Shown piece after piece: positions 45,220 to 55,641 of a DNA stretch of 64,000 nt. How positions within the stretch are numbered: the first letter of the stretch is position 1; each line of letters opens with the position of its first letter. The translations under genes were made by a program, and so were the position numbers. Where the stretch lies: the NCBI RefSeq assembly GCF_014202425.1, contig NZ_JACHGT010000020.1:75181-139180 (forward strand), given 5' to 3'. The DNA is from Phytomonospora endophytica. Lineage in GTDB: Bacteria > Actinomycetota > Actinomycetes > Mycobacteriales > Micromonosporaceae. The notes below the pieces were generated by a model. The model saw nothing but the letters and a program-made list of their open reading frames with translations. It ran no database searches and was not told the DNA's origin.

Positions 45220-45643
45220 GGGCCGAGATCTCTTCATGCATGGTAATCCGCCGTGTGCACACGGTCATGTGTGCTGCTGGGGCATGCCCTTTGTGGTCCT
45301 ATGTGGACGCACCTACCCCGTATGCGATTCCGGCCCCTATTGGCCGCATCCACCCGGCTTGTTACGATGTTTCGACCACGTCGGCCGTCCCGGTTGCGCG
45401 TTTCGCCTGTTCCTTTGCGGGTAAAAGGTTCCCGGTGGCCCGTGGCCCTGCCGTCAGTGCCCACCGCTGACGCGGCGACAACAAAAGACAGGTGCCGGAC
45501 GGCGGCCGTAGGCCGCGTCCGTGTTCGTCGTTGTCAGCCCCCGTGTGGCCCCCTGGCGGCGGCGTTCACGTCGTCCCCGGCACGAGGCCGAAGCCCAGCC
45601 TCCCGCCAACGGTGAAAACCGATGAGGAGACCACGCCAAGCTG
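45220..45643. other. Long intergenic leader with palindrome and hairpins, no gene recognised
   Basis: CCGTGTGCACACGG at 45251-45264 is a perfect 14-base palindrome, a possible operator. TACGAT near 45363 could be a -10. Further on, GTCAG/CTGAC near 45451-45470 and CGGAC-CGGCC / GGCCG-GTCCG at 45496-45521 form hairpins in what would be a roughly 270-base leader of the acyltransferase gene. I could not match it to a riboswitch class. Confidence 0.45.
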
Positions 45644-46720
45644 ATGTCCGCACCCGCTTCGAGCACCACGGCGCCCGACGCGCCTCCGGCAAACCCGCGC
45701 CCCACCAGGAAGGACCCGTACTTCTCCAACGCGAAACTGATCTTGATCGTGCTGGTCGCCTGCGGTCACGCGTGGGCGCCCCTGATGGACAGCGACGCCG
45801 TCCGCGCGGCCTATCTGGTCCTCTACGACCTGCACATGCCCGCGTTCATCCTCATCTCGGGCTACCTTTCCCGCAGCTTCGCCGGACGTCCCGATCAGTG
45901 GCGGCGGCTCCTGACCGGCGTCGCGCTCCCGTACGTGACCTTCTCGCTCGCCTACGGGCTGATGCGCATCTACACCGAGGGTCAGTTCGACTGGAACCTG
46001 CTCTACCCGTGGTACCTGCTGTGGTTCCTGCCCGCCCTGTTCTTCTGGCGGCTGACCTCACAGATCTGGAAGGTCGTGCGGTGGCCGATCGCGGTGGCCT
46101 TCGCGATCTCCTTCGCCGCCTCGCTCACCGCCCTCAGTGACGTGCTCGACCTCGGCCGCATCCTGCAGTTCCTGCCCTTCTTCGTGATCGGGCTCCGGCT
46201 CAGGCGCGAGCACTTCGAGGCGCTGCGGCGGCCGTGGATCCGCTGGAGCGGCCTGGCCGCCACCGCCGGTCTGCTGGCCGTCGCCTACGTCTTCGGTTCG
46301 GACCTGGCGCCGGAGTGGGTCTACTACAACCAGGGTTACGGCCAGCTGGAGACGGCCCTGGCGTGGATCGTGCCGATCCGCGTCGGCACCTTCCTGGCCG
46401 CCGGGATCCTGGTGGTCACCTTCCTGGCCTGGACGCCGAAGCGCGAGTTCCGGCTGAGCGCGCTGGGGGAGCGCACCATCTACGCCTATCTCCTGCACGG
46501 TTTCGTGATCAAGATCGCCGACGAGGGTCTCGACCTCTACCGCTTCGAATGGCTGCACACGCCCGCGGGTGCGGTTCTCGTCACACTGCTGGCAGCCGGT
46601 CTGGCGGTCCTGCTCATGACCGCGCCCGTGACGCGGCTGTTCCGGTGGGTCGTGGAGCCGCGCATGCCGTGGCTGTTCACCGCCCAGTCGCGACGCCGGC
46701 CGCAGGAGGTCACCGCCTGA
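45644..46720 (+). CDS. Membrane acyltransferase, acyltransferase-3 family
   Basis: The 358-residue protein has about ten hydrophobic helices. The early CGHAWAPL contains the His of the acyltransferase-3 family, and DLHMPAFILISGY is the next conserved region. Such enzymes move acyl groups from cytoplasmic CoA donors to cell-surface sugars, lipids or natural products. The acceptor is unknown. A long untranslated leader precedes it and a strong terminator follows 28 bases after its stop. Confidence 0.88.
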   Translation: MSAPASSTTAPDAPPANPRPTRKDPYFSNAKLILIVLVACGHAWAPLMDSDAVRAAYLVLYDLHMPAFILISGYLSRSFAGRPDQWRRLLTGVALPYVTFSLAYGLMRIYTEGQFDWNLLYPWYLLWFLPALFFWRLTSQIWKVVRWPIAVAFAISFAASLTALSDVLDLGRILQFLPFFVIGLRLRREHFEALRRPWIRWSGLAATAGLLAVAYVFGSDLAPEWVYYNQGYGQLETALAWIVPIRVGTFLAAGILVVTFLAWTPKREFRLSALGERTIYAYLLHGFVIKIADEGLDLYRFEWLHTPAGAVLVTLLAAGLAVLLMTAPVTRLFRWVVEPRMPWLFTAQSRRRPQEVTA

Positions 46721-46748
46721 ATCCGGCTCGAAACGAACGTGGACAAGG

Positions 46749-46792
46749 CCCGGCCCCCGCTCCAAGACCTGGAGAGAAGCGGGGGCCGGGCT
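46749..46792. terminator. Strong bidirectional terminator hairpin
   Basis: GCCCGGCCCCCGCT (46749-46762) and its exact reverse complement (46779-46792) form a 14-base GC-rich stem with a 16-base loop. It lies between the acyltransferase stop and the convergent Trp-rich peptide gene. On the minus strand it follows the Trp codons by only 12 bases, the layout of an attenuator. Confidence 0.75.
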
Positions 46793-46804
46793 GCTACGGA
46801 AGCA

Positions 46805-46876
46805 CTACCACCACCAGCAGTGCCATCCGTACCACCCACCGATGACCGTGATTCCCAGACCGATGCTGACGAGCAT
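46805..46876 (-). CDS. 23-residue Trp-rich hydrophobic peptide
   Basis: A perfect AGGAGG (46883-46888) lies six bases before ATG 46876. The peptide has a hydrophobic first half (MLVSIGLGITVIGG) and then five Trp in the last nine residues, ending in three consecutive TGG codons. It could be a small membrane peptide or a tryptophan-type leader peptide. The hairpin at 46749-46792 follows, but no trp gene lies beyond it, since the next gene is convergent. Confidence 0.6.
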   Translation of the reverse strand: MLVSIGLGITVIGGWYGWHCWWW

Positions 46877-47033
46877 GACCAGCCTCCTGAAAAGAGGTGC
46901 CCCACCCTGAGGGGCATCCGCCGTTGTCTCACGTTCACGTCCGCCCACCTCGGATCGGACGCAGACGAAACCTAAGGCCTCGGCTCCTCCCAAGTCAGTC
47001 CAAATGGCGACATATCGACTTCACTCGATGTCC

Positions 47034-47070
47034 GCCGGATTCGATGATCAATCCGGCGAGGGGATAGACT
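47034..47070 (+). promoter_or_regulatory. Inverted repeat and -10 in front of the HelD gene
   Basis: GCCGGATT (47034-47041) and AATCCGGC (47050-47057) form a perfect 8-base inverted repeat with an 8-base spacer. It covers the -35 position of a TAGACT -10 at 47065-47070. A regulator probably binds here. It does not look like the rifampicin-associated element described for helR genes. Confidence 0.55.
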
Positions 47071-47107
47071 GAATGGCTTCGTTTTCAAAGGCCAGGGGAG
47101 TGCGCAG

Positions 47108-49231
47108 TTGAGCCACAGCGGTGGGCGGGATGACGACAAGAGTGTTGTGGAGACAGCCGAAAGGGACGCCGAGGTGGCCCTCGAACAACGCCACGTCGAC
47201 ACTGTCTACGACCGGCTGGACGAGCTTCGCGACGTCGCGGTCCGAGCCGAGCGTGACGGCTACAACTATTCGCACGCAAGGGTTCCGGGCGCGCAGTACG
47301 AGCGCGACGTGTTCGTCTACCAGGCGGCCAAACGGCTGCACACCCTCGACGCCGAACACGAGGGCCTGGTCTTCGGGCGCCTCGACCTCGACGGTCCGGT
47401 CACCCGGCACATCGGCCGGCTCGGACTGCGCTCGGCCGAGCAGAAGCCGCTGCTGATCGACTGGCGCGCGCCCGCCGCGGCGCCGTTCTACCAGGCCACG
47501 GCGGCCGACCGGATGTCGGTCATCCGACGCCGGGTCATCCGCTCCAGCGGCCGGACCGTGCTCGACATCTCCGACGACCTCCTCGACACCGAGCACGCCG
47601 ACCCCGGCGAGACCGGCCTGTCGGTCATCGGCGACGGCGCCCTCATGGCCGCCCTGGCCCGCGCCCGCGGCGAGCGCATGCGCGACATCGTCGCCACCAT
47701 CCAGCGCGAGCAGGACGAGGCGATCCGGGCCGAGGCCCGCGGCGTCACGCTGATCAGCGGTGGCCCCGGCACGGGCAAGACCGTCGTCGCGCTGCACCGC
47801 GCCGCCTACCTGCTGTACGCCGACCGGCGGCGCTTCGAAGGCGGCGGCGTGCTCGTCGTCGGACCCTCCACGGTCTTCCTGCGCTACATCGAGCGCGTAC
47901 TGCCGTCCCTCGGCGAGGACGCCGCGGCCCTGTACGCCCTCGGCGAGTTCGTCGACGGCGCCAAGGCCGTCCGGCAGGACCCGCTGAAGGTCGCCGCCGT
48001 CAAGGGCGCCGGGCGGATCCGGAAGATCCTCGCCCGCGCGACCAGACTCGCGCCCCCGAACGCGCCCGAGACCTTCACGATGGTCTACCGGGGTGAGGTG
48101 CTGCGCCTGCGCGAAGGCGACCTGATCGAGGCCCGCGCGGCCGTGCAGCGCAAGAACCAGCAGCACAACCACGCCGTCACCGAAGCAGGCCGGGCGCTGC
48201 TGGTCGCCTTGTGGCGCAAGGCGAAAGAACGCATCGAGACCGGGCTCGTCCCGGCCGAGTTCTCCCGCGAGGTCGGCCACCGCAACGAGTTCCTGGAGTT
48301 CCTGCACGCCTGGTGGCCCGAACTCACCCCCGAGGAGGTGCTGCGCTGGCTGTCCGACGAGCGGCGGCTCGGCGCGGCCTCGCAGGGCATGCTGTCGCGG
48401 CAGGAGGTCTCGGCGGTCGCGGCCTCGCTGACCGAGCCCGACTGGTCGGTGTCCGACATCCCGCTGCTCGACGAGCTCGCCGGGATCCTCGGCAGGCCGA
48501 AGCGCCCGAAGGCCCGCCGCGACCACGACGGCGACTCCATCCAGGAGCTGACGACCACGCAGGACCGGCTGTACACCCGGGCACCGCGGGCCGAGCGCGG
48601 CTCCGACTATGACGGCTACGCCCACATCGTCGTCGACGAGGCGCAGGACCTCTCCCCGATGCAGTGGCGGATGCTCGGCCGTCGCGGTCGCCAGGCGAGC
48701 TGGACCATCGTCGGTGACGCCGCCCAGAGCAGCTGGCCCGACCCGGCCGAGGCCCGCCGCGCGCGCAACGAGGCACTGGGGCGCCTGCCGCGCAAGGAGT
48801 TCCACCTCACCACCAACTACCGCAACTCCGCCGAGATCTTCGAGTTCGCCGCCGAGTCGATCCGCCGGGCCGTGCCCGACGCCGACATCCCCAAGGCCGT
48901 CCGCCGGACCGGCGCCGTCCCCGTCGACCTGCGCGTCCCGGCCGCCGAACTGACCGCGACGGTCGTCGCCAAGGTCGCCGAACACCTCGCCGAGGTCGCC
49001 GGGACCGTGGGCGTCATCACCCCGGCCGACGACCGCGGCAAGATCGCCGCCTGGTTCGAACCGCACGAGAGACTGCACGTCATGACCGCACTGGAGTCGA
49101 AGGGACTCGAATTCGACGCCGTCGTCGCCGTGCGGCCCGACGTCGTCGCGGCCGAGTCGGGCCCCCAGGTCCGTTACGTCGTGTTCACCCGTGCGACGCA
49201 ATTCCTGACGGTGATCAACGCGCAGGATTAA
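47108..49231 (+). CDS. HelD-family RNA polymerase-associated ATPase
   Basis: The 707-residue superfamily 1 helicase-like protein has an N-terminal coiled segment, Walker A GGPGTGKTVV with Lys224, VVDEAQDLSPMQWRMLG as motif II and LTTNYRNS as motif IV. HelD proteins insert arms into RNA polymerase and release it from stalled complexes; some (HelR) give rifampicin tolerance. Which group this belongs to cannot be decided by eye. The start is TTG 47108, with GGGGAG seven bases upstream. Confidence 0.9.
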   Translation: MSHSGGRDDDKSVVETAERDAEVALEQRHVDTVYDRLDELRDVAVRAERDGYNYSHARVPGAQYERDVFVYQAAKRLHTLDAEHEGLVFGRLDLDGPVTRHIGRLGLRSAEQKPLLIDWRAPAAAPFYQATAADRMSVIRRRVIRSSGRTVLDISDDLLDTEHADPGETGLSVIGDGALMAALARARGERMRDIVATIQREQDEAIRAEARGVTLISGGPGTGKTVVALHRAAYLLYADRRRFEGGGVLVVGPSTVFLRYIERVLPSLGEDAAALYALGEFVDGAKAVRQDPLKVAAVKGAGRIRKILARATRLAPPNAPETFTMVYRGEVLRLREGDLIEARAAVQRKNQQHNHAVTEAGRALLVALWRKAKERIETGLVPAEFSREVGHRNEFLEFLHAWWPELTPEEVLRWLSDERRLGAASQGMLSRQEVSAVAASLTEPDWSVSDIPLLDELAGILGRPKRPKARRDHDGDSIQELTTTQDRLYTRAPRAERGSDYDGYAHIVVDEAQDLSPMQWRMLGRRGRQASWTIVGDAAQSSWPDPAEARRARNEALGRLPRKEFHLTTNYRNSAEIFEFAAESIRRAVPDADIPKAVRRTGAVPVDLRVPAAELTATVVAKVAEHLAEVAGTVGVITPADDRGKIAAWFEPHERLHVMTALESKGLEFDAVVAVRPDVVAAESGPQVRYVVFTRATQFLTVINAQD

Positions 49232-49337
49232 CAACAGGAATACCGTTGGTGAAAAGCGAACGCCGCTTTTGGTGAATGGTGGGTTTTCGGTCTTCCCGAA
49301 GGTTTGACCGGACGTTTCCGGGGCTATTCTTCGTGCC

Positions 49338-50573
49338 ATGTCGAGCCCCCGATCGGTTCGCCGCCCCCTGCGGATCCTGATGGTCGTCGTCACCGACTAC
49401 CGCACCGACGCGCGGGTACGCCGGCAGGCCGAGGCCCTCGTGAACCGCGGCGACCACGTGACCGTGCTGGCCCTCCAGGTCGGCGAGAAACCCGAGACCG
49501 GCGTGGTCAACGGAGTGCGGGTGGTCGAACTCCCGATCCGTAAATACCGCGGCGCGTCGGCCGGCGCCTACCTGAAGCTGTACGGCCGCTTCAGCTGGCG
49601 CGCACTGCGCTGGGCGTCGAAGCACCGCCGCGAGTTCGACCTCGTCCAGGCGCACTCGATGCCCGAGACGCTGGTCTTCTGCGGCCTGCCGCAGCGCCTC
49701 CGGGGGCTGCCGGTTCTGCTCGACGTGCACGACCTGACCTCGAAGACCTTCGAGGAGAAGTTCGCCTCAAGGCCCGCGCTGCTCAACTCGGTGCGGGCCT
49801 CCGAACGCGCCTCGATGCGCTTCTCCACCGAAGTCATCACCGCCAACGAGCCCTACGCCGAACTCCTGCGCGGACTCACCAAGACTCGCGTGACCTCGGT
49901 GCTGAACTGCCCCGACGACGCGATCTTCCAGCCGCGTGAATGGCGCGAATGGCGGGCCGACGGTGAGTTCGTCGCCGGATATCACGGCCTCATCGCCGAA
50001 CGGCAGGGCGTTTTCCAGGCCGTCGACGCCGTCGCCCTGCTCCGCGACGAGATGCCCGGACTCAAACTGCGCATCCGCGGCGCCGGCGACGACGCGCCAC
50101 GACTCCACGAGCACATCGCCAAGCACGACGTCGCCGACCGCGTCCACTTCGACGACACCCCCATCGCCGTCACCGACCTGCCCACCGAACTCGGCGAACT
50201 CCACCTCGGGCTCGTGCCCCACCAGATCGGGCCGCTCACCCAGGACATCCTGCCGAACAAGATCATGGAATACGCCGGCGTCGGCGTGCCCATCGTCTCG
50301 TTCCGCAACCCCACCGTCGCCCGCTACTTCGACGAACAGGCCGTCGTGTTCGCCGACCCCGCCGACGGGCCCGGACTCGCCAAGGCCATCACGGCCGTCG
50401 CGAGAGACCAGGCCGCGGCGAGGGCGCGAAGCGAGCACACGCTCGGGCTGATGACCGAACGGATGTGGAGCCGACAGCGGGCGACGTACTTCGAGGTCAT
50501 CGACCGGATGTGCGGGGTGCGGGAAGGCGCGGATGCGGGTGAGGACGTGGGGGAGACGGCGGGGGTCGGGTAG
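49338..50573 (+). CDS. Glycosyltransferase, GT4-like GT-B fold
   Basis: The 411-residue protein has a GT-B layout: an N-terminal acceptor domain with RRQAEALVNRGDHVTVL, and a C-terminal nucleotide-sugar domain with GYHGLIAERQG and PNKIMEYAGVGVPIV, the family's E-x7-E-like region. It would transfer a sugar to a lipid, polysaccharide or metabolite. ATG 49338 is seven bases after TATTCT. The C-terminal 20 residues are low-complexity Gly/Glu/Val. Confidence 0.88.
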   Translation: MSSPRSVRRPLRILMVVVTDYRTDARVRRQAEALVNRGDHVTVLALQVGEKPETGVVNGVRVVELPIRKYRGASAGAYLKLYGRFSWRALRWASKHRREFDLVQAHSMPETLVFCGLPQRLRGLPVLLDVHDLTSKTFEEKFASRPALLNSVRASERASMRFSTEVITANEPYAELLRGLTKTRVTSVLNCPDDAIFQPREWREWRADGEFVAGYHGLIAERQGVFQAVDAVALLRDEMPGLKLRIRGAGDDAPRLHEHIAKHDVADRVHFDDTPIAVTDLPTELGELHLGLVPHQIGPLTQDILPNKIMEYAGVGVPIVSFRNPTVARYFDEQAVVFADPADGPGLAKAITAVARDQAAARARSEHTLGLMTERMWSRQRATYFEVIDRMCGVREGADAGEDVGETAGVG

Positions 50574-51002
50574 GGGTCGCCTGCGGGTGGTGGGGGCCGG
50601 GTCTTGGGCTTAGGGCCTGTGTTTGCCGGCTCGCTGCGCTCGCGATGCGGCTCAGCCGCTGCGCGGCTTCGCCTCCGGGCCTTCGGCCCGCTTGCCGCTG
50701 GGCGTGGTGGTCGCCTCCGCCGCCTTTAGCGGGTGGCGGGAGTGGCCGGGGAGGGTTTGGCGTGGGCGTTGTGTTGCGGGGCGGCTTTGGCGACCACCGC
50801 GCCATACGCGGCAGAGTTCACCCGTTGGGCGTTGCGGCGGTGGCGGATCTTCGGCCCGCACCTGTCCTCGTCGCTGCTGAGCGCTGTGTCACGCCACCAG
50901 CGGGCCCGCGAGCCCGCCGGTGAGTCCGTCAGCCTGCGAGTGCGGGAGTCGGTTAGCCCGCGCGCGAGCCCGCCGGTCCGCCGCCTTTCGCCGTCCCCCG
51001 TC
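50574..51002. other. GC-rich intergenic region with REP-like palindromes
   Basis: No gene is recognisable. GCGGCT-CA-GCCGC-like palindromy at 50647-50659 and CGGGC-CTTCGG-CCCG at 50676-50690, a UUCG-type hairpin, sit in a run of GCTGCGCTCGC-like sequence. Further on, CGCGAGCCCGCCGGT occurs twice. This looks like a dispersed palindromic repeat element serving as terminator. Confidence 0.45.
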
Positions 51003-51503
51003 CTACCTCCGCCGGATCCCCGTCCCGTCCAGCAAGCGGCGCAGTTCCGCCACCCGCTCGTCCGGCAGCGTCGTCACCACCAGGTGCGGCTCGTAGGGCG
51101 CCAGGCGTTCCACGACCTTCGCGTCGTCGGCCGTCTTCACCATCATCAGGACGTGCCCGGCGCCCGGTGGGAGTGCCCCAGCCATGCGTTCCACCATGCG
51201 TTCGTCGACGCCGATGTGGCCGATCTTGTTCAGCGCGGCTCCCGCGGCGGCACCCACCGCGAGGCCGAAGACCGGGATCGCCGCGAGGGCGCCGACGACG
51301 ACTCCGGCGGCCGCTCCGGCCGTCGCGCCCTTCGCGACGCGGTGGTGGGCGTGCTTGACGTCGATGTGGCCGTTCTCCCGCCTGGTCACCAGCGCCAGAT
51401 CCTCCAGGGAGACGAGCCCTTCGCTCTCCAGGAGGTCGATCGCGTCCAGCGCGATCTGGGCGGTGGATTCGGCGCGGAATCCCAGTACGACGAGGTCTGC
51501 CAT
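51003..51503 (-). CDS. DUF1269 membrane-associated protein
   Basis: The 166-residue protein has a mixed alpha/beta N-terminus, a glycine-zipper hydrophobic segment (GAAAGVVVGALAAIPVFG) at about 60-90, and a soluble C-terminus. This is the arrangement of DUF1269 proteins. Function is unknown. No signal peptide is present. It is divergent from the tandem GNAT gene. Confidence 0.82.
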   Translation of the reverse strand: MADLVVLGFRAESTAQIALDAIDLLESEGLVSLEDLALVTRRENGHIDVKHAHHRVAKGATAGAAAGVVVGALAAIPVFGLAVGAAAGAALNKIGHIGVDERMVERMAGALPPGAGHVLMMVKTADDAKVVERLAPYEPHLVVTTLPDERVAELRRLLDGTGIRRR

Positions 51504-51615
51504 GGATCCTCCGCTGATCGTGGGTGTCCTCCCATTGCACCAAGCCCACGCGTCGCGGGTGGCCGCTCGGCGAAATCACCTCGACCCGGCGCACGGCCGC
51601 TGTTATCGTCCGCGC

Positions 51616-52611
51616 GTGAAGATCTCGCGCGTGGACCACTTCGACGACACCGCCTTCGGGGCCTGGCACGCCGCCGCCCGCGAAGGCGTCGGCGCCGGTC
51701 GCTTCGACCCGCCCCTGTTCAGCGCCGCGCAGTCGGCCGTGGCCTTCCGTGCCGCCGACGGCCCCTACGACTACGAGATCTACGGCGCCTTCGTCGACGG
51801 CCGGATCGTCGGCACCGTCCGCCTCGAACTTCCCAAGCACGACAACCTCAACCTCGCCGACATCGAGATCGCCGTCGTCCCGGCGCACCGCCGCCAGGGG
51901 ATCGGCACGGCCCTGTTCGCGCACATCGAGGCGCGCGTCGCCGAACTCGGCCGCACGAGCCTCTTCGGCGTCGTCAATCAGCCGATCGGCGCCGACGAGG
52001 TGCCCGGCGTCGGCTTCGCGACCCGCTGCGGCCTCACCCGACGCAACATCGAGATGCGCCGGGCCCTCGACCTGCCCGTCGCCGACGAACTCCTCGATCG
52101 CCTGGAGGCCAAGGCCGCCGAGAAGATCGGCGACTACCGCCTCGTCACCTGGACCGGCCCCTGCCCCGACGAGCACGCCGAGCAGTACGCGCACCTCAAG
52201 TCGCTGCTGATGTCCGAGGCGCCGGTCGGCGACATGGACTACGAGGCCGAGGTCTGGGACGTCGCCCGCCTGCGCGCCGACGAGAAGAAGGCCGCCGACC
52301 AGGGCCGCGACATCCTCACCGTCATCGCCGTGGCACCCGACGGCGTCATCGCCGGACACACCCAGATCGGCGTCTCCCGCGAAGGCGAGCACCGGGCGTT
52401 CCAGTGGGACACCCTCGTCCTCCCCGAACACCGCGGCCACCGCCTCGGACTCGCCCTCAAGGTCGCCAACCAGCGCGCCCTGCAGGCCGGATACCCGAAG
52501 CACACGAGCATCGAGACGTGGAACGCCGTCCAGAACGGCCCGATGGTCTCGGTGAACCTCGAACTAGGCTTCCGTGAAGTCGAACGCTACGAGGAGTGGC
52601 AGCGCGGCTGA
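51616..52611 (+). CDS. Tandem GNAT acetyltransferase
   Basis: The 331-residue protein has two GNAT halves. The first has the acetyl-CoA loop VPAHRRQGIGTAL, and the second LPEHRGHRLGLALK with the C-terminal NLELGFREVERYEEW. This resembles mycothiol synthase and other two-domain GNATs of actinobacteria, but MshD-specific identity cannot be shown. GTG 51616 is six bases after TATCGT (51604-51609), so the mRNA is probably leaderless. Confidence 0.87.
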   Translation: MKISRVDHFDDTAFGAWHAAAREGVGAGRFDPPLFSAAQSAVAFRAADGPYDYEIYGAFVDGRIVGTVRLELPKHDNLNLADIEIAVVPAHRRQGIGTALFAHIEARVAELGRTSLFGVVNQPIGADEVPGVGFATRCGLTRRNIEMRRALDLPVADELLDRLEAKAAEKIGDYRLVTWTGPCPDEHAEQYAHLKSLLMSEAPVGDMDYEAEVWDVARLRADEKKAADQGRDILTVIAVAPDGVIAGHTQIGVSREGEHRAFQWDTLVLPEHRGHRLGLALKVANQRALQAGYPKHTSIETWNAVQNGPMVSVNLELGFREVERYEEWQRG

Positions 52612-52613
52612 GG

Positions 52614-53393
52614 TCAGGCCGTGAGCTGGGCGATCGCCGCCCGGATCGCGACGGCGAAGTGGCTGACCTGTGTGTACACGCCGTAGTAGCCGGGCCGTGC
52701 GCATCCGATGCCCCAGCTGATGATCCCGATCTGGCGCCACGTCCCGCCGGGGTCCTTGCGGAGCATCGGCCCGCCGGAGTCGCCCTGGCAGAAGTCGACG
52801 CCGCCTTCGGCGTAGCCGGCGCAGATCTCCTCGGCCCAGATCAGGTCGCCGCCGTAAGCCTCCGCGCACACGTCGTCGCGCACGTACGGCACCTGTGCCT
52901 TGCGCAGCTGCCGCGACGGCGCGCAGCCGTCGCAGGTGGAGCCCCAGCCGAGAATGGTGAACATCCCGTTGTCCAGGGCCGCGCTCTCGGGCAGCGCGAG
53001 CACCGGGATCCCCGGGATCGGCGTGGTCAGGCGGATCAGGGCCCAGTCCTTGCCGTAACCGTCGTAGCCGGGCGCCCGGTGCACGAAGTCGGAACGGAAG
53101 CGGATGGCCCTGGGATCGGCCAGGTCGGTGACACCCGCGACCCCGGTGATCGTGGCGTCCGGACCGGTCTCGCCGACGCAGTGCGCGGCGGTCAGCACGA
53201 CCCGCGCGTGCACCAGGGAACCGTTGCAGCCCATGGAGAGCCGCACCATCCACGGGAACTCTCCGGGGGCGGCGGGGGACCCGCCGACGATGTCGGTGCC
53301 GACGTCGCCCGCGTGCGCCGGTGCCGCCGACGCGGTGAGCAGGGCCGCGATAAGGGTGGTCAGTACGACCAGTAAGGCCGGGTTCCTTCGCAT
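52614..53393 (-). CDS. Secreted trypsin-like serine protease (S1)
   Basis: The 259-residue precursor has a Sec signal peptide ending near SAAPAHA, a mature N-terminus close to IVGG (the chymotrypsin activation site), and the catalytic triad in TAAHC, DWALIRL and GDSGGP. An Asp near the base of the specificity pocket ([11 protein letters not shown]) favours trypsin-like cleavage after Arg/Lys. GGGAGGG precedes the ATG at 53393. A similar protease gene lies 122 bases upstream, suggesting duplication. Confidence 0.92.
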   Translation of the reverse strand: MRRNPALLVVLTTLIAALLTASAAPAHAGDVGTDIVGGSPAAPGEFPWMVRLSMGCNGSLVHARVVLTAAHCVGETGPDATITGVAGVTDLADPRAIRFRSDFVHRAPGYDGYGKDWALIRLTTPIPGIPVLALPESAALDNGMFTILGWGSTCDGCAPSRQLRKAQVPYVRDDVCAEAYGGDLIWAEEICAGYAEGGVDFCQGDSGGPMLRKDPGGTWRQIGIISWGIGCARPGYYGVYTQVSHFAVAIRAAIAQLTA

Positions 53394-53515
53394 GGTCCCT
53401 CCCCTGGCGCGTGAACGTTCTTCCCGGCCTCGTGTGCCGAAACCGGCCGGGCCGCCGCTCGACCGGGCCGGAAGTGCGGACGCCCCCGTCGGAGGCGGGG
53501 GCGTCCGCGTCACCG

Positions 53516-54757
<1,242 letters not shown>

Positions 54758-54834
54758 TCAATATCGAGAAATCTCGATGTCACCGGGATTTTTACGGGTA
54801 TTCCCTTGCCTTGCCGGAAGATTCACTAAACCGA

Positions 54835-55641
54835 TTAGTTGCCAGGGGACGAAGTGGTCGCGCCCTCCTCGGGTCGTGCGACGACCACCGGTGAGCCGTC
54901 GCCCGGGGCGGACAGGATGTCCGCTTCGACCCCGTAAAGGCGCTTGACCAGCTCACCCGTGAGGATCTCGGCGGGTGGTCCCTCGGCTGTGACGCGTCCG
55001 TCGCGCATGGCGATGAGCCGGTCGGCGTAGCGCGCGGCGGCGGCGAGGTCGTGGACGACCATCACGACCGTCCGGTTCCGTTTTCGGGCGATCTTCCGAA
55101 TCAGTGAAAGCACCTCGACCTGGTGTCCGAGGTCGAGCGCCGAGGTCGGTTCGTCGAGGAGGACCACGGGGGTGTCCTGCGCGAGGATCATGGCCAGCCA
55201 GCAGCGCTGGCGCTGCCCGCCGGAGAGCCGGTCGACGCGGCGGCCGGCGAGGTCGGCGACGCCGGTGGCCGCGAGCGCGTCCCGGGCGGCGGCCTCGTCC
55301 TCGCGGGACCACTGGCGAAAGAGGCCCTGGTGCGGATGGCGTCCGTGGGCGACGAGACCGGCGACGGTGATCGCCTCGGGGGCACTGGGGGACTGCGGGA
55401 GCAGTGCCAGATCACGGGCGACGTGCCGGGGCGCGCGCTGCCAGACGTCGGTGCCGCCGACGGTGACGCGGCCCGCGGTCGGCCGGTGCAGCCGGGCCAC
55501 GCAGCGCAGGAGGGTGGACTTGCCGCAGCCGTTCGGGCCGACGATGGCGGTCACCGAGCCGGGTTCGGCGCACAGGTCCACCTCGGACACGACCTCGCGG
55601 TGGCCGTAGGCCGCGCGCAGTCCTTCGACGACGAGTCGCAC
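54835..55641 (-). CDS. Iron-siderophore ABC transporter ATPase
   Basis: The 268-residue FecE/FepC-type ATPase has Walker A GPNGCGKST, signature LSGGQRQR and Walker B VVLLDEPTSALD, followed by the conserved H-loop VVHDLAAA. It would drive import of a ferric siderophore together with the two permeases encoded upstream. The gene begins one base before the permease stop region and ends the three-gene minus-strand operon, whose promoter carries an iron box. Confidence 0.92.
   Translation of the reverse strand: MRLVVEGLRAAYGHREVVSEVDLCAEPGSVTAIVGPNGCGKSTLLRCVARLHRPTAGRVTVGGTDVWQRAPRHVARDLALLPQSPSAPEAITVAGLVAHGRHPHQGLFRQWSREDEAAARDALAATGVADLAGRRVDRLSGGQRQRCWLAMILAQDTPVVLLDEPTSALDLGHQVEVLSLIRKIARKRNRTVVMVVHDLAAAARYADRLIAMRDGRVTAEGPPAEILTGELVKRLYGVEADILSAPGDGSPVVVARPEEGATTSSPGN

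Noticed and set aside
45420-45530. Cobalamin, ydaO or SAM riboswitch before the acyltransferase gene
   Set aside because: Hairpins are present but none of the conserved core sequences of these classes could be found.
47034-47057. Rifampicin-associated element in front of the HelD gene
   Set aside because: The inverted repeat sequence does not resemble the element as I know it, so HelR-type control was not claimed.
50574-51002. Small genes in the GC-rich region after the glycosyltransferase
   Set aside because: Candidate frames have no ribosome sites, are palindrome-driven and read as low-complexity Arg/Ala/Pro.
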